A DNA stretch of 50,913 nt from an uncultured Ferrovum sp. (lineage in GTDB: Bacteria; Pseudomonadota; Gammaproteobacteria; Burkholderiales; Ferrovaceae): assembly GCA_903893215.1 (NCBI GenBank), contig CAITLJ010000050.1, positions 1-50,913 of the forward strand, given 5' to 3'. Below, piece after piece: positions 36,635 to 45,828 of the stretch. The notes under the pieces are model-generated. The model worked only from the letters and a program-made list of their open reading frames with translations. It was not told the origin of the DNA and searched no databases. Both the position numbers and the translations under genes were made by a program. The stretch's first letter is position 1; each line of letters starts with the position of its first letter.

Positions 36635-36682
36635 CACGGGTCTCCGTTTCTGTGGCCGGCCTCAGGTGCCGGATGCTGCGTG

Positions 36683-37231
36683 TCACGCCACTGGGGACAC
36701 ACTGGTCAGAGGATTGAAATCGGTCCACTCGCCCGTCGTGATGTTGCCTTCTGCGTGTTCGATTTCTTCCGCACCTGCTTTCTGCAGCACGTCGATGGCG
36801 CGGGCTTGCGGTGCAGCCTCCGGTGCCAGCACGGCAACGACCACACCGGATTTGCGCGGGTGTAACGCCGTTCCGACGGGCGCCACCGGCGCTGCAGGGT
36901 CTTCCTGCATGGTGTGGAGTGCGCCGACGAAAGACCCGACATAGGCACCGACCGCAGCTCCGGCAATCGCGCCGATCGGACCACCGGCCAGCCCCACTGC
37001 CGTGCCCACTCCGGCACCGCCCAGCGCACCTGTCGCGGCACCAAGGGCGGACTGTTCGGTGCCCGCGAACTCCTGTTCGCCACCCTGCAGGGCATAGCCC
37101 TCATGCTGCCCGGCAGGACCAACAAAGAACGAAGCCATCTCGTTACGTCCAAAACCCGATTCGACCAGTTGTCGCATGGCGGTCCTCGCCCTCTCGAGCT
37201 CCTGGAATCGTCCTGCAATGATGTTGGGCAT
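36683..37231 (-). CDS. glycine-zipper stress-type protein
   Basis: 182 residues. It starts MPNIIAGRFQELERARTAMR, an N-terminal alpha/beta domain like those of YflT-type general stress proteins. A long Gly/Ala zipper follows (GAATGALGGAGVGTAVGLAG, then IAGAAVGAYVGSFVGALH), which could insert in a membrane. The C-terminal part (VVVAVLAPEAAPQARAIDVL, then GEWTDFNPLT) looks like a second small domain. ATG 37231 has GGAG 7 nt upstream. Such proteins are widespread in Burkholderiales without assigned function; a stress-related role is inference. Confidence 0.8.
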   Translation of the reverse strand: MPNIIAGRFQELERARTAMRQLVESGFGRNEMASFFVGPAGQHEGYALQGGEQEFAGTEQSALGAATGALGGAGVGTAVGLAGGPIGAIAGAAVGAYVGSFVGALHTMQEDPAAPVAPVGTALHPRKSGVVVAVLAPEAAPQARAIDVLQKAGAEEIEHAEGNITTGEWTDFNPLTSVSPVA

Positions 37232-37425
37232 CTGTCGCTCCTTGAACGATGCGAAGTGCATCCGACCTTCAGTAGGCCGGTGCCGCAATGACATCGCTGT
37301 GCGCTGGCACACCGCTACTGATTGTGCCCCGCAAAAAGTCCAGCAGGTCTTGCGTGAGGCGAGTCTTTTCAGTTGCAAACAGGCCGTTCAGTGTGGGTAC
37401 GCCAAGCGTGGGGGAATATCCGGCG

Positions 37426-38529
37426 TCAGTTGCGCTGGCTGGCGGCATTCCGCACGGTAGCGGCGTGCGGCGCATCTGAGGGGCGGTTGCGCAGCAACAG
37501 CGCACTCCAGAGCAGCGCGCTGCACAGTACGCTTTGCCGTTCAAGTTCGGCCTCCCGCGCCGCGTGATCGATCCCTGCTGCCCAGCCAGGATCAGCGCGG
37601 TCACCGTGTGCCGCCCCGTCATCCCCGTCTGTTCCTGTTTGCGCAGGCGCTGGTCCGCAATCCGGCGGTTGGCCCGGCGGCAGCCCGTCCAGCAGTCCTG
37701 TCGCATTGCAGGCCTCGACCAGCAGGCTCGCGGCATGCTGACCTTCTTGATCGTCATTCCACAGCAGGCGCGGACGCAGGGCACCAGCGTCCATCAACGC
37801 TTGCCAACGCGACCCTGTGAATTGCGCATTCCAGGTTCGGGTACTTCTGAGCGCGATCGCAATACCCAGCCGGTATTCCAGCTTGTCTTTGCTTTCGTCA
37901 TCTGACACCCGTCCCGGCGCCCGGATAACCAGCGAGGCGACGCATGGCACGGCGAGTGGCTTACCCGCCAGGCGCCTGCGCTCAATGCCGCGCAGGAATG
38001 CCTTCGCCACTGCAATGCAGTGTTCCCGTGCGAGCAGCAGGGTCATATGTACTGGAATGCCCGAGTACACCGCTTGTTCCAGCACGATCAGCCCCGCAGT
38101 GGTGGCGGGAATTTCCATAAGCAGGTTGTCCCGGGCGACACGGTGACTCAAGTGCCGGAGGGCATCGATGGCGTCAATTGCGTCGTCAGCCAGCAGTGCT
38201 GAGATGTTCAGCGAGACCCATCCATAGCGGCCATGACTGGCTTCATGCAGCGGCCGCACCCGTTCGGCCTGCGCCTGCAGTTCCAGGACGGCTTCGGTGA
38301 ATGCGCGGCCAACGCTGCCCTGGGATAACCGGATTACGGGAGACGCAGGCTGCTGGTGGCTGTCAGCGGGGCCGTTCGCCTCCCCGCGTTGCATTGCTGC
38401 GTCTGGGTGCCTGTCGCGGCGCTCGGGCTGGCGGGTGGCAGGACGTCCCGGTTCCAACATCTGCCGGGATACCACGTCATACCAGAGCTGCGCGCCCAGT
38501 TGGTGCAGGTCGAAGCGTTTACCGTTCAT
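37426..38529 (-). CDS. transaldolase-like protein without Schiff-base lysine
   Basis: 367 residues, about the length of actinobacterial-type transaldolase. The N terminus LHQLGAQLWYDVVSRQML matches the family start. The middle has VSLNISALL and DNLLMEIPATTAGLIVLEQA, then IPVHMTLLLAREHCIAVAKA and RWQALMDAGALRPRLLW. In active enzymes the segment reads IKIPAT, with the lysine that forms the Schiff base; here it is Glu 139. The C-terminal quarter is low in similarity and rich in Asp, Gly and Pro. I infer a pseudoenzyme or an enzyme with changed chemistry. AGGA lies just before the ATG. It is divergent from the rsbQ-like gene across 386 bp. Confidence 0.78.
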   Translation of the reverse strand: MNGKRFDLHQLGAQLWYDVVSRQMLEPGRPATRQPERRDRHPDAAMQRGEANGPADSHQQPASPVIRLSQGSVGRAFTEAVLELQAQAERVRPLHEASHGRYGWVSLNISALLADDAIDAIDALRHLSHRVARDNLLMEIPATTAGLIVLEQAVYSGIPVHMTLLLAREHCIAVAKAFLRGIERRRLAGKPLAVPCVASLVIRAPGRVSDDESKDKLEYRLGIAIALRSTRTWNAQFTGSRWQALMDAGALRPRLLWNDDQEGQHAASLLVEACNATGLLDGLPPGQPPDCGPAPAQTGTDGDDGAAHGDRADPGWAAGIDHAAREAELERQSVLCSALLWSALLLRNRPSDAPHAATVRNAASQRN

Positions 38530-38622
38530 GAGGGTCCTCAGGACAGCTTTTTCGATCAGGCGGAGACCGCCCCGCCGGGCGGAACCGGCAGGTGGGCAAG
38601 GACGACCGTAGACAGTTTTTAC

Positions 38623-38643
38623 CCCGTCTTTGACGGGTTTACT
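38623..38643. terminator. hairpin with T-rich flanks, divergent gap
   Basis: CCCGTC-TTT-GACGGG (38623-38637) is followed by TTTACTTTT and preceded by TTTTTA. It could terminate transcription on either strand. It lies in the 386-bp gap between the transaldolase-like gene and the rsbQ-like gene, where I see no supported gene. Confidence 0.4.
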
Positions 38644-38915
38644 TTTAGCGATTTTTGGCGGTCAAGCTCTGTGCGCAACCGCACATTTTCGGCTGCTGTC
38701 TCTGACCGACAAGGGCGGCGGCATTCACCACTCTGGCGCAGCGCACTTGCTGACGCGCCAGACGCCATACCGTGTAGTGTCTGCGCTATCCTGTCCCTGT
38801 CGATCTGGCACATCGGTCCCGCGCTTTAGGCCTACCGGCTCGATCACGTCAGGAGTACGATGTGGAGTCATTCTGGTAAAGAACTAATCCAGGTGATGCA
38901 AGGAGGGGGCAAGTC

Positions 38916-39746
38916 GTGGACGTCCTACACAGAAATCACGTCACCCAGCGCGGAACCGACGGGCCGGTCCTGCTGTTTGCGCACGGTTTCGGGTGCAGCC
39001 AGACGGTCTGGAGCGAGGTGGCTTGCGCGTTCGAAAGCAGCCATCGCGAAATCCTGTTCGACTACGTCGGTAGTGGCAATGCCAGTGCTGTGGCATTTGA
39101 TGAGGTGCGTTACAGCACGTTGAGCGGTTACGTGCAGGACCTGCTCGAGGTTTGCGACGCCCTGCACCTGCAGTCGGACGTGACGCTTGTGGCGCACTCG
39201 GTCAGTTGCACTATCGGCATGCTGGCCGCGCTGGAGCGGCCCGGCCTGTTCGGCAGGATGATTCTTCTTGGGCCGTCTCCCTGTTTTATTAATCATCCTC
39301 CAGAATATATTGGCGGTTTTGAGCGTGCAGACCTGACTGATTTGCTCACCTTGATGGAGGAGAACTACGTGGGGTGGGCCGAATACCTCGCGCCGGTGGC
39401 GGCGGGTGAAGCCGGGCCCGTAGCGGCCGACCTGACCACCCGGTTTTGCTCCACCGATCCGGTCGCTGCCAAGGCGTTCGCGCGTGCCACCTTTTTCAGC
39501 GACCAACGCACCATCCTGTCGCGCATCCACACCCCGTGTCTGATACTGCAAAACCGGGACGACGTGATGGCGCCCCGGGCCGTGGGTGAGTATCTACACC
39601 AGCGGCTGCAGGGCAGCACCCTTCAGGTACTGGACGCGAGGGGGCATTGTGCTCATCTGAGTTGCCCCGACCTGGTCATTGCCGCCATGCGTGCCTATCT
39701 TTTCCTGACTCCGGCCGCCGATCCGCACCGCGGTGTGGCCGGCTGA
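38916..39746 (+). CDS. rsbQ: RsbQ-like alpha/beta hydrolase
   Basis: 276 residues, close along the whole length to Bacillus RsbQ: RNHVTQRGTDGPVLLFAHGF, ILFDYVGSGNAS, ILLGPSPCFINHPPEYIGGF, RFCSTDPVAAKAFARATFFS. The catalytic triad is visible: Ser 95 in LVAHSVSCTIG, Asp in LQNRDDVMAP and His in DARGHCAHLS. In Bacillus RsbQ makes or supplies a small hydrophobic cofactor for the PAS domain of the phosphatase RsbP. Here the next gene, 3 nt downstream, is a PAS-GGDEF-EAL protein, so the same input may drive c-di-GMP turnover. It starts at GTG 38916, with AGGAGGGG about 8 nt upstream. Confidence 0.9.
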   Translation: MDVLHRNHVTQRGTDGPVLLFAHGFGCSQTVWSEVACAFESSHREILFDYVGSGNASAVAFDEVRYSTLSGYVQDLLEVCDALHLQSDVTLVAHSVSCTIGMLAALERPGLFGRMILLGPSPCFINHPPEYIGGFERADLTDLLTLMEENYVGWAEYLAPVAAGEAGPVAADLTTRFCSTDPVAAKAFARATFFSDQRTILSRIHTPCLILQNRDDVMAPRAVGEYLHQRLQGSTLQVLDARGHCAHLSCPDLVIAAMRAYLFLTPAADPHRGVAG

Positions 39747-39749
39747 CTG

Positions 39750-41843
39750 ATGGCGCCGCTCGATGATCTGCCCTGCGCGGTCATGGTGACCGACGACAAG
39801 GGCTGGATACTCAAGGTCAACGCCGAACTCGCGCTGCTGACCGGCCTGCCGCCCTGGCAGCGGGGCGGCATCCCCATGGAAACGCTGTTTCCGCCAGCGG
39901 GGCGTATTTTTCTGCAGACCCATCTTTGGCCCATGCTGTTGCGCGAGGGGCGGGTCAACGAAGTCAAGATGCACCTGCTGTCCACCACCGGAGAACGCCT
40001 GCCGGTGCTCGTCAACGCGCGTCGCTCCCGGCGCGGCGACGCTGCATGCTATCTGTGGACCCTGTTCGTCGTGCAGGAGCGTAACCGTTTCGAATCAGAG
40101 CTGCTTGCCGCGCGGGAGCGGGCGGAAATCGCCGCGGCCGCCAGGGCTGCGCAGCATGAGTTGCTGCGGGTCACCCTGGCCTCGATTGGCGATGCAGTGA
40201 TCACCACAGACGCCCAGCTTCGCGTGACCTGGCTCAATCCGGTCGCCGAGCGCATGACCGGATGGCCGGTCGCCGAGGCAGAGGGGCAGCCCGTGCAGCG
40301 GGTGTTCCAGATTGTGCACGAGCAGACGCGTATGGTGGCGCAGAATCCGGTCGAACTGTGCATACAGTCTGGTCTGGTGACGGGGCTCGCCGACCAGACC
40401 GTGCTTGTCTCGCGGGGTGGCCGCGATTATGGCATTCAGGATTCGGCGGCACCGATCCGCAGCGAGCATGGTGAGGTGCTCGGTGCGGTGCTGGTCTTCC
40501 ATGATGTCTCGGAACAGCGTCGCATCTCCGGAGAAATGACCTGGCGGGCCACCCATGACGCCCTGACCAGCCTGCTCAATCGGGCGGAATTCGAAGTGCG
40601 CCTGCGGCACGTGCTGCGGCTCGCTCATGAAGAATCCTCGGTGCACGCCTTGCTGTACCTCGATCTCGATCAGTTCAAGCTGGTGAACGACGCCTGCGGC
40701 CATGCCGTGGGCGACCACCTGCTGCAGCAGGTCAGCCAATTGCTGGCGGGCGTGGCTCGTACCAGCGACACGCTCGCGCGGATGGGGGGCGACGAGTTCG
40801 CCTTGATCCTTGAATACTGTGAGGTGGAGCAGGCCAGTCGCGTCGCCCAGAGCATTTGCGACCGTATGGACAGTTTCCGTTTCGTCCATGATGATCGCCG
40901 GTTTCGGGTGGGGGCCAGCATCGGCGTGGTGCCGATCGACAGTCGCTGGCCCTCGGTGGCCGCCATCCAGCAAGTCGCCGACACGGCGTGCTATGCCGCC
41001 AAGGAAGCTGGCCGCAACCGCGTGCACTTGTGGTCGGAGTCCGACGCCAACCTGCAGGCGCGTCAGTTTGAAATGCACTGGACCGAGCGCATCGAGCGCG
41101 CGCTCGATGAGTCCGGTTTCGAACTGTTTGCCCAGCGCATCCGGCCGCTGGATCGGGATGAGTCCGGCTTGCGCGCGGAGATCCTGCTGCGCATGCGCAA
41201 CCCCGATGGCAGCCACGCGATGCCCGGCGCCTTTTTGCCGGCTGCCGAGCGGTTCCAGTTGGCCTCGCGCATCGACCATTGGGTATTGCGCGCCACCCTG
41301 TCCTGGCTTAAGGCGTTGCCACGGTTGCGCGACGTGGTCAGTCTGAGCGTCAACCTGTCCGGGCAATCCGTCGGGGATCGGGCGTTCCACCGCTGGGCGC
41401 TGAATGAGTTGACCGAGGTGAGCCCAGCCATCCGCACCCGTCTGTGTCTGGAAATCACCGAGACCGCGGCGGTGACCAATCTGGCGGACGCGGCGCAGTT
41501 CGTCGGGGCCGTGCGTGCGGCAGGGGTCAAGGTGGCGCTCGATGATTTTGGCGCCGGCGCCTCCTCGTTTGGCTACCTGAAAAACCTGCCAGTCGATGTG
41601 CTGAAGATTGATGGTCAGTTCATCCGCGATCTGGTCAGCGACCCGCTCGACGATGTGGCGGTGCGTTTCTTCACCGAAGTTGCGCGCGTGCGCGGCATCC
41701 GCACGGTCGCTGAATTCGTCGAACACGCGGCAACGCTGGAGCGCCTGAAAGCCATTGGTGTGGACTATGCCCAGGGCTATCTGATCCACCGGCCGGAGCC
41801 ACTCGGCAGCCTGCACCCGCGGGTGCTCGCCATCCAGTCTTAG
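39750..41843 (+). CDS. PAS-PAS-GGDEF-EAL protein, partner of RsbQ
   Basis: 697 residues with no membrane segment. The first PAS covers about residues 1-110 (LDDLPCAVMVTDDKGWILKV), then a coiled coil, then a second PAS (SIGDAVITTDAQLRVTWLNP). The GGDEF domain has ARMGGDEFALIL intact, with an RxxD inhibitory site (RTSD) before it. The EAL domain reads RAEILLRM at the signature (EIL for EAL), with SVNLSGQS, LEITETAAV, ALDDFGAGASSFGYLKNLP and VLKIDGQFI. Either activity is possible; the catalytic residues I can see are mostly kept. The first PAS is the likely receptor of the RsbQ product. Confidence 0.93.
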   Translation: MAPLDDLPCAVMVTDDKGWILKVNAELALLTGLPPWQRGGIPMETLFPPAGRIFLQTHLWPMLLREGRVNEVKMHLLSTTGERLPVLVNARRSRRGDAACYLWTLFVVQERNRFESELLAARERAEIAAAARAAQHELLRVTLASIGDAVITTDAQLRVTWLNPVAERMTGWPVAEAEGQPVQRVFQIVHEQTRMVAQNPVELCIQSGLVTGLADQTVLVSRGGRDYGIQDSAAPIRSEHGEVLGAVLVFHDVSEQRRISGEMTWRATHDALTSLLNRAEFEVRLRHVLRLAHEESSVHALLYLDLDQFKLVNDACGHAVGDHLLQQVSQLLAGVARTSDTLARMGGDEFALILEYCEVEQASRVAQSICDRMDSFRFVHDDRRFRVGASIGVVPIDSRWPSVAAIQQVADTACYAAKEAGRNRVHLWSESDANLQARQFEMHWTERIERALDESGFELFAQRIRPLDRDESGLRAEILLRMRNPDGSHAMPGAFLPAAERFQLASRIDHWVLRATLSWLKALPRLRDVVSLSVNLSGQSVGDRAFHRWALNELTEVSPAIRTRLCLEITETAAVTNLADAAQFVGAVRAAGVKVALDDFGAGASSFGYLKNLPVDVLKIDGQFIRDLVSDPLDDVAVRFFTEVARVRGIRTVAEFVEHAATLERLKAIGVDYAQGYLIHRPEPLGSLHPRVLAIQS

Positions 41844-43978
41844 GCGGTTGCCCGCTGCGTCGCTAACCGTAGCTGGTCCGACCTTGGCAACAGCGCCGCG
41901 AATGGGTCGAAAGACAGCACCCGCAGTGGCTTTGCGAACAGATAGCCCTGGAAGATCTCGCACCCTTCGGCTGTCAGCACCTCATGCTGGTAGGCCGTCT
42001 CGACACCCTCGGCGATCACCCGTAAACCGAAGGTCGAGGCGATGAACAGGATTGAGCGCACCACTGCGCGACAGTCGCCGTCCTGCTCAAGATCCTGCAA
42101 GAAGGTCCGGTCGATCTTGAGGAAGTGGATGGGGAGTTTTTTGAGATCCTTCAGCGATGCATGGGCCAGACCAAAATCATCGATACACAGGCGCACCCCG
42201 AGGGCTTTCAGTGCCTGCAATTCTGCCAACAGCTTGTCGGTCGGCTTCGATAGCAGGGCTTCGGTGATCTCAAGCGTCAGGCTGGCCGGGTTTGCGCCGC
42301 TGCGCTGCAGACACGCACTGACGAATGCCGGAAAACCGGCCTCGCGGAACTGGCGGGGGCTCACGTTCACCGACACGGTGAGGTGTGCAGTGGCAGGATT
42401 GCGCTGCCAGTTGGCCAGTTGGTTACACGCCGCCTGCAGCACCCACTGGCCAATCGGCACGATCAGTCCGGAGTCTTCGGCAATGCCGACAAAGTCGTTT
42501 GGCTGGCGCACCGGCCCGTCGTCGGGAAGCCAGCGCAGCAGGGCCTCGGCACCCAGCACCTTGCCGTGGCTGTCGACTTGTGGCTGGAAATACAGGTCGA
42601 ATTCCTGATGATCGATCGCCGCGCGCAGCGTCAGTTCGATTGCCTCGCGCCGTTTGAACTTGGCGTGAATTTCCTGGTTGAAAAAATAGGTGGAATTGCG
42701 CCCAAGGCGTTTGGCTTCGTAAAGCGCCAGGTCCCCGGCTTTGATCACCTCGGCAATGTCCAGGTCGGCTGTGGCAAACAGGGCAATGCCAATGCTGGAA
42801 GTCACCGAAAACTCGATGGCATCAAACTGGAACGGCTCGCTCAACTTGCCGTGAATCTTGTCGGCCACCCGGCTGGCACTCGCAATGGCTTCCTCTTCGG
42901 TATTGCCCATGTCCAGCAGCAACACCAGGAATTCGTCCCCGCCGAGGCGGAAGGCTTGGTCCGCATCGCGAAGGGACTTGCGCAATCGGCTGGCAAAGGT
43001 CGCAAGGACGCGATCGCCAAAATCATGGCCGCGGGTATCGTTGATCGTCTTGAAATGATCAATGTCCAGCATGAACACAGCGCCAAAGCCTTCGCCTCTG
43101 CGGTTTAAGTGCTGCACATCGCTCAGCCGGTGCAACAGCATGTGGCGGTTTGGCAAGCTGGTCAGTTGGTCATGAAAGGCAAGGTGTTCGGCCGCATGCT
43201 GGGCATGCTTGAATTCGGTGATGTCGGTGCGGACGCTGGCGATACCCCCATTGCGGGTGGGGCGCTCGCTCAGGCGCAGCCAGACGCCATTGGAAAACTG
43301 GATCTCACTCGTGCTGCCTTCCGGCTCGCGATGGCGCCGGGTGCGTTCCGCCACCCACGATTCCAGGTCGGAAAAGCCGGGCGCCATGAGTTCGCCACGG
43401 TCGCGCACGGAGGTGCGCACCAGATCGGCGAATGACATGCCGACAATTTCGCTGAATTTGGAATTCAGCGTAAAAGTCTGGGCATAAAGATCATTGCACA
43501 GGATCAGTCGGTCCTGCGCGTCGAACACACCAAACGCGTCCTGGATGCTTTCGATGGCGTCGATCAGGATTTCGCTGGGCTCGTCCGGAACGCTCGCCTG
43601 GTTTGGCGTGATGCCCTTTTCGAGGTCGCCGACAAAGACCAGATAGTTGCCAGCGCTTCCGTCCAGTTCCTGCATGGGGGTCAAGGTCAGGCGACAGCCG
43701 AAGGTGCTGCCGTCCTGCCGCAACAGTTCTGCATCAATGCTGATTTGCCGGCGTTCGCGGAAGGCGGATTCCACCCAGGCCAGCACATTGGGACGGTCGA
43801 GCAACCCGGTGAGCACGTAAAACTGCGTGCTTAACAGCTGATCCGTGCAGAAGCCCGTTCGCTCCAGGCAAACCGGGTTGCCATACGTGATCGTCGGAGG
43901 TCCTGCCCTCAGATCGATCATCAGGATAGCCATCGGCGCATTCGCGAACAGCTGCACGGCCAGGTCGCTGGCAAACAT
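41840..43978 (-). CDS. PAS-PAS-GGDEF-EAL protein
   Basis: 712 residues from ATG 43978 (GGGAG 11 nt upstream); GTG 44014 would add 12 residues. Two PAS domains (APMAILMIDL; then SIQDAFGVFDAQDRLILCND) are followed by a GGDEF domain with AFRLGGDEFLVLLLD and an RxxD site (RDAD), then an EAL domain with GAEALLRWLP, VSVNVSPRQF, LEITEALLSK, CIDDFGLAHASLKDLKKLP, FLKIDRTFLQ and VIAEGVETAY. Loop 6 is unusual (DDFGLAHASL where DDFGTGYSSL is common). It is convergent with the preceding gene; the two stop codons overlap by 4 nt. The gap 43979-44360 upstream holds no supported gene. Confidence 0.92.
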   Translation of the reverse strand: MFASDLAVQLFANAPMAILMIDLRAGPPTITYGNPVCLERTGFCTDQLLSTQFYVLTGLLDRPNVLAWVESAFRERRQISIDAELLRQDGSTFGCRLTLTPMQELDGSAGNYLVFVGDLEKGITPNQASVPDEPSEILIDAIESIQDAFGVFDAQDRLILCNDLYAQTFTLNSKFSEIVGMSFADLVRTSVRDRGELMAPGFSDLESWVAERTRRHREPEGSTSEIQFSNGVWLRLSERPTRNGGIASVRTDITEFKHAQHAAEHLAFHDQLTSLPNRHMLLHRLSDVQHLNRRGEGFGAVFMLDIDHFKTINDTRGHDFGDRVLATFASRLRKSLRDADQAFRLGGDEFLVLLLDMGNTEEEAIASASRVADKIHGKLSEPFQFDAIEFSVTSSIGIALFATADLDIAEVIKAGDLALYEAKRLGRNSTYFFNQEIHAKFKRREAIELTLRAAIDHQEFDLYFQPQVDSHGKVLGAEALLRWLPDDGPVRQPNDFVGIAEDSGLIVPIGQWVLQAACNQLANWQRNPATAHLTVSVNVSPRQFREAGFPAFVSACLQRSGANPASLTLEITEALLSKPTDKLLAELQALKALGVRLCIDDFGLAHASLKDLKKLPIHFLKIDRTFLQDLEQDGDCRAVVRSILFIASTFGLRVIAEGVETAYQHEVLTAEGCEIFQGYLFAKPLRVLSFDPFAALLPRSDQLRLATQRATA

Positions 43979-44360
43979 GTTTTGCGGCACTCCCGAACAG
44001 ACTACGTTAGTCACACCGTGCCGACGGGCCAGAGGCAGCGCTCTGTTTCCGCATCAGGGTCGGAGAAAATGGACCGCTCGCCAGCCAGTGATCACCGTCC
44101 CGATGTCCGCCCGTTTCCAGCAGCACTCGGCATTGGAGTCCAGCGATAATGTAGCCGATTTTTCGCTCGACTGTCTGGCTCGCCACCGAGATGGCAGCTT
44201 TCGCGATCTTTTTTTGGCTGTCCGCCCGATCCGATGTAAGGGATTGCCGCTTCGCGCGACTGATGGTGAGGAGGGGTGGCCTCTGTCAAAGCAGGGCCAT
44301 CGATCCGCGCCGCTCGAACGGTCGGCGTTGAACAAATGTCACACTCAAGGAGAATTTCAT

Positions 44361-44690
44361 ATGAAAATCCGCCCAGCAGTCGTCGCCGTCGCAACCATCG
44401 CTTCTCTTTTTGTCGCCACTTCCTCCGCTTATGCCGTCGATGCGTCGCAGGCCACTGCCGTCAAGCTGATCACCATGCCAGGACCGGATGGGTCGATGAA
44501 ACTGGTCGACGTGGGTGTCATGCCCGCAATGCTGGAGAAGGGCATGATGGTGATCCTGTGCGATTCGCAGTGTCAGGGCGTGTTGCATCTGGTGGGCAAG
44601 CCGGCCATGAACGGTACCGGCGTGGCCATGGGCGTCACCATGTATGTCGATGCGCACAGCCAGGCCGCCAAGTTGCTGGGCGGCCACTGA
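44361..44690 (+). CDS. small exported protein
   Basis: 109 residues with a clear signal peptide (MKIRPAVVAVATIASLFVAT, cleavage likely after AYA). The mature part is about 85 residues, with two Cys close together (ILCDSQCQGVLHL) that could form a disulfide or bind metal. AAGGAGA lies 6 nt before ATG 44361. The frame is open far upstream, but the ribosome site and signal peptide fix this start. Not recognised; periplasmic. Confidence 0.82.
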   Translation: MKIRPAVVAVATIASLFVATSSAYAVDASQATAVKLITMPGPDGSMKLVDVGVMPAMLEKGMMVILCDSQCQGVLHLVGKPAMNGTGVAMGVTMYVDAHSQAAKLLGGH

Positions 44691-45070
44691 GCGATCTGGC
44701 TTCAGGTCCTGGCGCACCTTGCGGTGTGCCGGGACGTTCACGCAGCCCGGTGATTCGGGCTGGCATGACTGGGCGGCCGCGATGCGGTGTGGCCGTTCTG
44801 ATGGCAGCGCTGCCCGATTGTCAATCCGCTGCTGAGGACTCCCAGTGATCACGCTTTTTTGGGTATCCGGAATGGAGTGTTGGAACGCAGACGCCGCCCT
44901 TGCTCATCAAAGTCTCCGAAAAGCGGAATAAACTGTGGACGCGGTACGAGGGCGATAACTCGAAAAAACGGAATTGCGCGTGGAGTCGCCGCGTGCTCGA
45001 CGGGCAGAGAGCAGGCTCGCGGGCACTCGGGGTCGGGAGCAGAACAAGACCGGCAAGTTCCTGCTCCTCG
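44691..45070. other. 380-bp gap with hairpin and possible gene fragment
   Basis: GGCGCACC-TTGC-GGTGTGCC forms a hairpin at 44712-44731. At 44870-45075 one frame reads in a coding-like manner (PPLLIKVSEKRNKLWTRYEG) but has no start codon after the preceding stop, so it may be a remnant. Composition is less GC-rich than the core genes. Confidence 0.35.
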
Positions 45071-45784
45071 CTATGACCGTGAGGACATCCTGATGAGCCG
45101 GGGAGCTAGCGTTGGCGGCGCCGGCAAACCGGGCAGCAGTTGCGAGAGCGCGAGTCGGATGGTCTCGTCCAGGTCCGGCGTTCCAGTCGAATCGCGCAGC
45201 TCCGCGCGAAAGCCGCCATCGCGAAGGGGGAACAACAACATTTTCACCGTAAAGTTAGCGCCGTGCAGCCGGGGATCTCGAGCCAGGGCCTCCTGAATGA
45301 GCGCGGCAAGCGTCCTGTCGAACGCCTTGTTCCGGTCTGGGCCTATGCGGATCCCGGGCGAACCGGGCGGACCCGATCCCTGATCAGTTCCGCCGATACC
45401 TCCGTCACCAGACTCGGAGGGCAGTCCCCCCAAGCCAGGAGTCGCTGAGGCTGTCGCGCCAGGTGGATTGAGCGCGGGATTCGGCTGTGCCGGCGGATGC
45501 GGCTCCATGGGCTTGTTTGGCGGGGCGACATTTACTGTTGGAACATCGATCCGCAGTGGGATGACCTTTTCCAGAACCTTTGCGGGCGGGATTACCTTCG
45601 GTGGAACACTTTCCGGCAGTACCGTGATGACAATCGGGGGCGACTGCGGCCGCTGGAGGGGTGCCGGCGAATGTCGGACCCAACATCCCACGAGCACCAA
45701 AAGTGCGACTATACCTATTGCTTTGCCGCGATGTTCCCTCACGAGCGCTTCGACGAATGATGTGCCAGTTATTCCGGGAACCAT
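45071..45784 (-). CDS. TonB-like membrane-anchored protein
   Basis: 237 residues. One N-terminal membrane segment (GKAIGIVALLVLVGCWV), a Pro-rich periplasmic stretch (residues 40-115) and a Gly/Ser linker are followed by a small C-terminal domain (AFDRTLAALIQEALARDPRL, then LDETIRLALSQLLPGLPAPP) like the TonB C-terminal fold. No ExbB/ExbD is nearby, so a TonB role for a transporter is uncertain. GAGG lies 8 nt before the ATG. It is 44 nt after the preceding minus-strand gene and probably shares its transcript. Confidence 0.7.
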   Translation of the reverse strand: MVPGITGTSFVEALVREHRGKAIGIVALLVLVGCWVRHSPAPLQRPQSPPIVITVLPESVPPKVIPPAKVLEKVIPLRIDVPTVNVAPPNKPMEPHPPAQPNPALNPPGATASATPGLGGLPSESGDGGIGGTDQGSGPPGSPGIRIGPDRNKAFDRTLAALIQEALARDPRLHGANFTVKMLLFPLRDGGFRAELRDSTGTPDLDETIRLALSQLLPGLPAPPTLAPRLIRMSSRS

Positions 45785-45828
45785 AGTCCTGCCTCATCTT
45801 GAAAGCTGCACTCTGAGCTCAAGGGTTT

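Noticed and set aside
37269-37784. 171-residue minus frame overlapping the transaldolase-like gene, with a helical C terminus
   Set aside because: Mostly out of frame inside a better gene; no ribosome site. A frameshifted extension cannot be excluded but is not supported.
38619-38813. 64-residue minus-strand frame with a short coiled-coil-like stretch
   Set aside because: No ribosome site, and it runs through the hairpin at 38623; too short to support.
44859-45296. 145-residue plus-strand frame
   Set aside because: Arg/Ser-rich, overlaps the TonB-like gene antisense, no ribosome site.
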